This document shows positions 4,355 to 6,127 of a DNA stretch of 6,127 nucleotides, one piece after another. The stretch covers positions 1-6,127 of the forward strand of contig DASQWB010000128.1 of NCBI GenBank assembly GCA_035640455.1, in the 5' to 3' direction. The stretch is from AC-50 sp035640455. Its GTDB lineage: Bacteria; Actinomycetota; Thermoleophilia; Gaiellales; Gaiellaceae. The notes below the pieces were generated by a model, which saw only the letters and a program-made list of their open reading frames with translations, was not told the DNA's origin and ran no database searches. Positions within the stretch are counted from its first letter, which is position 1. Each line of letters opens with the position of its first letter. Both the position numbers and the translations under genes were made by a program.

Positions 4355-6127
4355 TCAGGCGGCGGCCGCCGCTGCGACCGCGGCTCGCTCGAACGCGAGC
4401 TCGCCGTCCCTCACGTCCACGAGGATCGTGTCGCCCTCGCCGAAGCGGCCCTCGAGGAGCGCCGCCGCAAGCGGGTTCTCGACCAGCCGCTGCAGCGCCC
4501 GCTTGAGCGGACGTGCCCCGTAGGTCGGGTCCCAGCCCGCCTCGGCGAGTAGCTCTTTCGCCGCCGGCGTGAGCTCGACGCCGATCCCCCGCTCCGCGAG
4601 CCGCGCGCGCAGGCGCGCCAGCTGGAGCTCGACGATGTCGGCAAGCTGCTCCTTCGTCAGCTGCTCGAAGACGACGATCTCGTCGATTCGGTTGAGGAAC
4701 TCCGGCCGGAAGCGCTCGCGCATCTCCTCCGTCGTCCGCACGTTCGAGGTCATGATCAGCACGGTGTTGCGGAAGTCGACCGTGCGGCCATGGCCGTCGG
4801 TGAGCCGTCCGTCGTCGAGCAGCTGAAGCAGGACGTTGAAGACGTCGTGGTGCGCCTTCTCGATCTCGTCGAGGAGGACGACCGAGTACGGTCGCCGCCG
4901 CACCGCCTCCGTGAGCTGTCCGCCCTCGTCGTAGCCGACGTAGCCGGGCGGCGCGCCGATCAGGCGCGAGACCGTGTGCTTCTCCATGTACTCGGACATG
5001 TCGAGCCGCACCATGGCCCGCTCGTCGTCGAACATGAACTCCGCGAGCGCCCGGGCGAGCTCCGTCTTCCCGACGCCCGTCGGCCCGAGGAAGACGAACG
5101 AGCCGATCGGCCGGTTCGGGTCCTGGAGGCCCGACCGAGCGCGCCGCAGCGCATTGGCGACGGCCGAGACAGCCTCGTCCTGGCCGACGACCCGCTCGTG
5201 CAGCCGCTCCTCCATGTGGATGAGCTTCTCGGTCTCACCTTCCAACAGCCGGTCGACTGGAATCCCCGTCCACCGAGCGACCACCGCCGCGACGTCGTCC
5301 TCGTCGACCTCCTCCTTGACCATGGGCGGAGCCTCCGGCTCCGCCCTAGCTGAGAGCTCTCGCTCGAGGGCGGGAAGCTCCCCGTAGCGGATCTCCGCCA
5401 CGCGCTGGAGATTCCCGACCCGCTCGTCCCGTTCGGCTTCCATCCGAAGCTCGTCGATGCGGCGCGTGATCTCCTTGACCCGCTCCAGACTCTCCTTCTC
5501 CTTGGCCCAGCGGGCTGCAAGCGCGTCGCGCTCTTCCTTCACACTGGCGAGTTGAGCAGCTAGAGGATCGCGCCTCGCGCGATCCTCATTTGCCATCGCC
5601 GCGAGCTCGATCTCGAGCTGGCGCACGCGCCGCTCGGCCTCGTCGAGCTCGACGGGCGAGGAGTCGATCTCCATCCGCAGCCGCGAAGCCGCCTCGTCGA
5701 CGAGGTCGATCGCCTTGTCCGGGAGGAACCGGTCGGCGATGTATCGGTCCGAAAGCACCGCGGCCGCAACGAGCGCGGCATCGCGGATGCGCACGCCGTG
5801 GTGCGCCTCGTAGCGCTCCTTGAGGCCGCGCAGGATCGCGATCGTGTCCGAGACGGACGGCTGGCCGACGAAGATCGGCTGGAAGCGCCGCTCGAGCGCC
5901 GCGTCCTTCTCGACGTGCTTGCGGTACTCGTCGAGCGTCGTCGCGCCGATCGCGCGCAGCTCGCCGCGGGCGAGCATCGGCTTGAGCATGTTGGCGGCGT
6001 CCACGGCCCCTTCGGCCGCGCCCGCGCCGACGATCGTGTGCAGCTCGTCGATGAAGAGGACGATGTCGCCCTCGGCGCGCTTGATCTCCTCGAGCACCGC
6101 CTTCAGGCGCTCCTCGAACTCGCCGCG
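4355..6127 (-). CDS. clpB: ATP-dependent chaperone ClpB (partial, N-terminus outside window)
   Basis: 590 residues run in frame from the window edge, starting RGEFEERLKAVLEE, to a TGA at 4357-4355. ClpB is the Hsp104-class hexameric AAA+ disaggregase that works with DnaK to rescue aggregated proteins in the cytosol. Visible features, numbered from the edge: NBD1 Walker B VLFIDELHT (23-31), arginine pair in ALERRFQPI near 80-81, and KAIDLVDEAASRLRM leading into a full-length coiled-coil middle domain (about 150-265), which distinguishes ClpB from ClpA and ClpC. Then come ARWTGIPV (284-291), NBD2 Walker A GPTGVGKT (348-355), pore loop GYVGYD (395-400), Walker B VVLLDE (416-421), sensor 1 TSN (460-462) and sensor 2 GAR (537-539). 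The NBD1 Walker A and N-terminal domain lie outside the window. Only about 10 residues separate TSN from FRPEFLNR, against about 30 in E. coli. The C-terminus ends in an alanine run. Confidence 0.97.
   Translation of the reverse strand, partial: RGEFEERLKAVLEEIKRAEGDIVLFIDELHTIVGAGAAEGAVDAANMLKPMLARGELRAIGATTLDEYRKHVEKDAALERRFQPIFVGQPSVSDTIAILRGLKERYEAHHGVRIRDAALVAAAVLSDRYIADRFLPDKAIDLVDEAASRLRMEIDSSPVELDEAERRVRQLEIELAAMANEDRARRDPLAAQLASVKEERDALAARWAKEKESLERVKEITRRIDELRMEAERDERVGNLQRVAEIRYGELPALERELSARAEPEAPPMVKEEVDEDDVAAVVARWTGIPVDRLLEGETEKLIHMEERLHERVVGQDEAVSAVANALRRARSGLQDPNRPIGSFVFLGPTGVGKTELARALAEFMFDDERAMVRLDMSEYMEKHTVSRLIGAPPGYVGYDEGGQLTEAVRRRPYSVVLLDEIEKAHHDVFNVLLQLLDDGRLTDGHGRTVDFRNTVLIMTSNVRTTEEMRERFRPEFLNRIDEIVVFEQLTKEQLADIVELQLARLRARLAERGIGVELTPAAKELLAEAGWDPTYGARPLKRALQRLVENPLAAALLEGRFGEGDTILVDVRDGELAFERAAVAAAAAA

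Noticed and set aside
4790..5353. Plus-strand open frame of 187 residues within clpB
   Set aside because: It is antisense to the strongly conserved NBD2 and middle domain of ClpB and has no independent signal.
1..6127. RNA genes, CRISPR arrays, transposases or attachment sites
   Set aside because: No tRNA-like cloverleaf, regularly spaced repeat, transposase motif or integrase was found on either strand.

Overview
The window is high-GC bacterial DNA, roughly 70-75% in most genes. GTG start codons, weak ribosome binding sites and the protein families suggest a high-GC actinobacterium, possibly a Thermoleophilia-type soil lineage. That placement is an inference from style, not from a marker gene. 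No RNA gene, CRISPR array, transposase or integrase was found.

Layout. (1) Positions 1-164, minus strand: start of a GYD-domain protein, cut by the window edge. (2) Positions 165-241: a short divergent promoter region with a 14-bp perfect palindrome. (3) Positions 242-1541, plus strand: a two-gene operon with an ATGA overlap, encoding a DUF2182 metal-binding membrane protein and a DUF1326 cysteine-rich protein. Each is broken by a single extra base. (4) Positions 1542-1674: convergent gap holding an 11-bp perfect inverted repeat. (5) Positions 1675-2729, minus strand: a lower-GC gene for a two-domain protein. It joins a type I restriction R-subunit-like PD-(D/E)XK nuclease domain to a second domain of the 'YNCxAWAxG...WWWP...PTHAARxL...WTSKLG' type. 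Its reading frame is also broken, by one missing base. (6) Positions 2943-4245, minus strand: a polytopic membrane protein followed by, and overlapping, a pyridoxamine-phosphate-oxidase-like FMN-binding protein. (7) Positions 4355-6127, minus strand: most of clpB, the ClpB/Hsp104 disaggregase, with its 5' end outside the window and tandem hairpins after its stop.

How the genes relate. DUF2182 and DUF1326 form a commonly paired module, probably in metal (copper) handling, that may share regulation with the divergent GYD gene. clpB, the membrane gene and the FMN-protein gene lie in the same direction, with a likely terminator after clpB. The nuclease-fusion gene differs from all neighbours in base composition, has no evident partner and is the best candidate for an acquired, poorly described function. 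Three single-base frame breaks fall in three consecutive genes on the left, while the right 3.4 kb is intact. They are either long-read indel errors or local gene decay.
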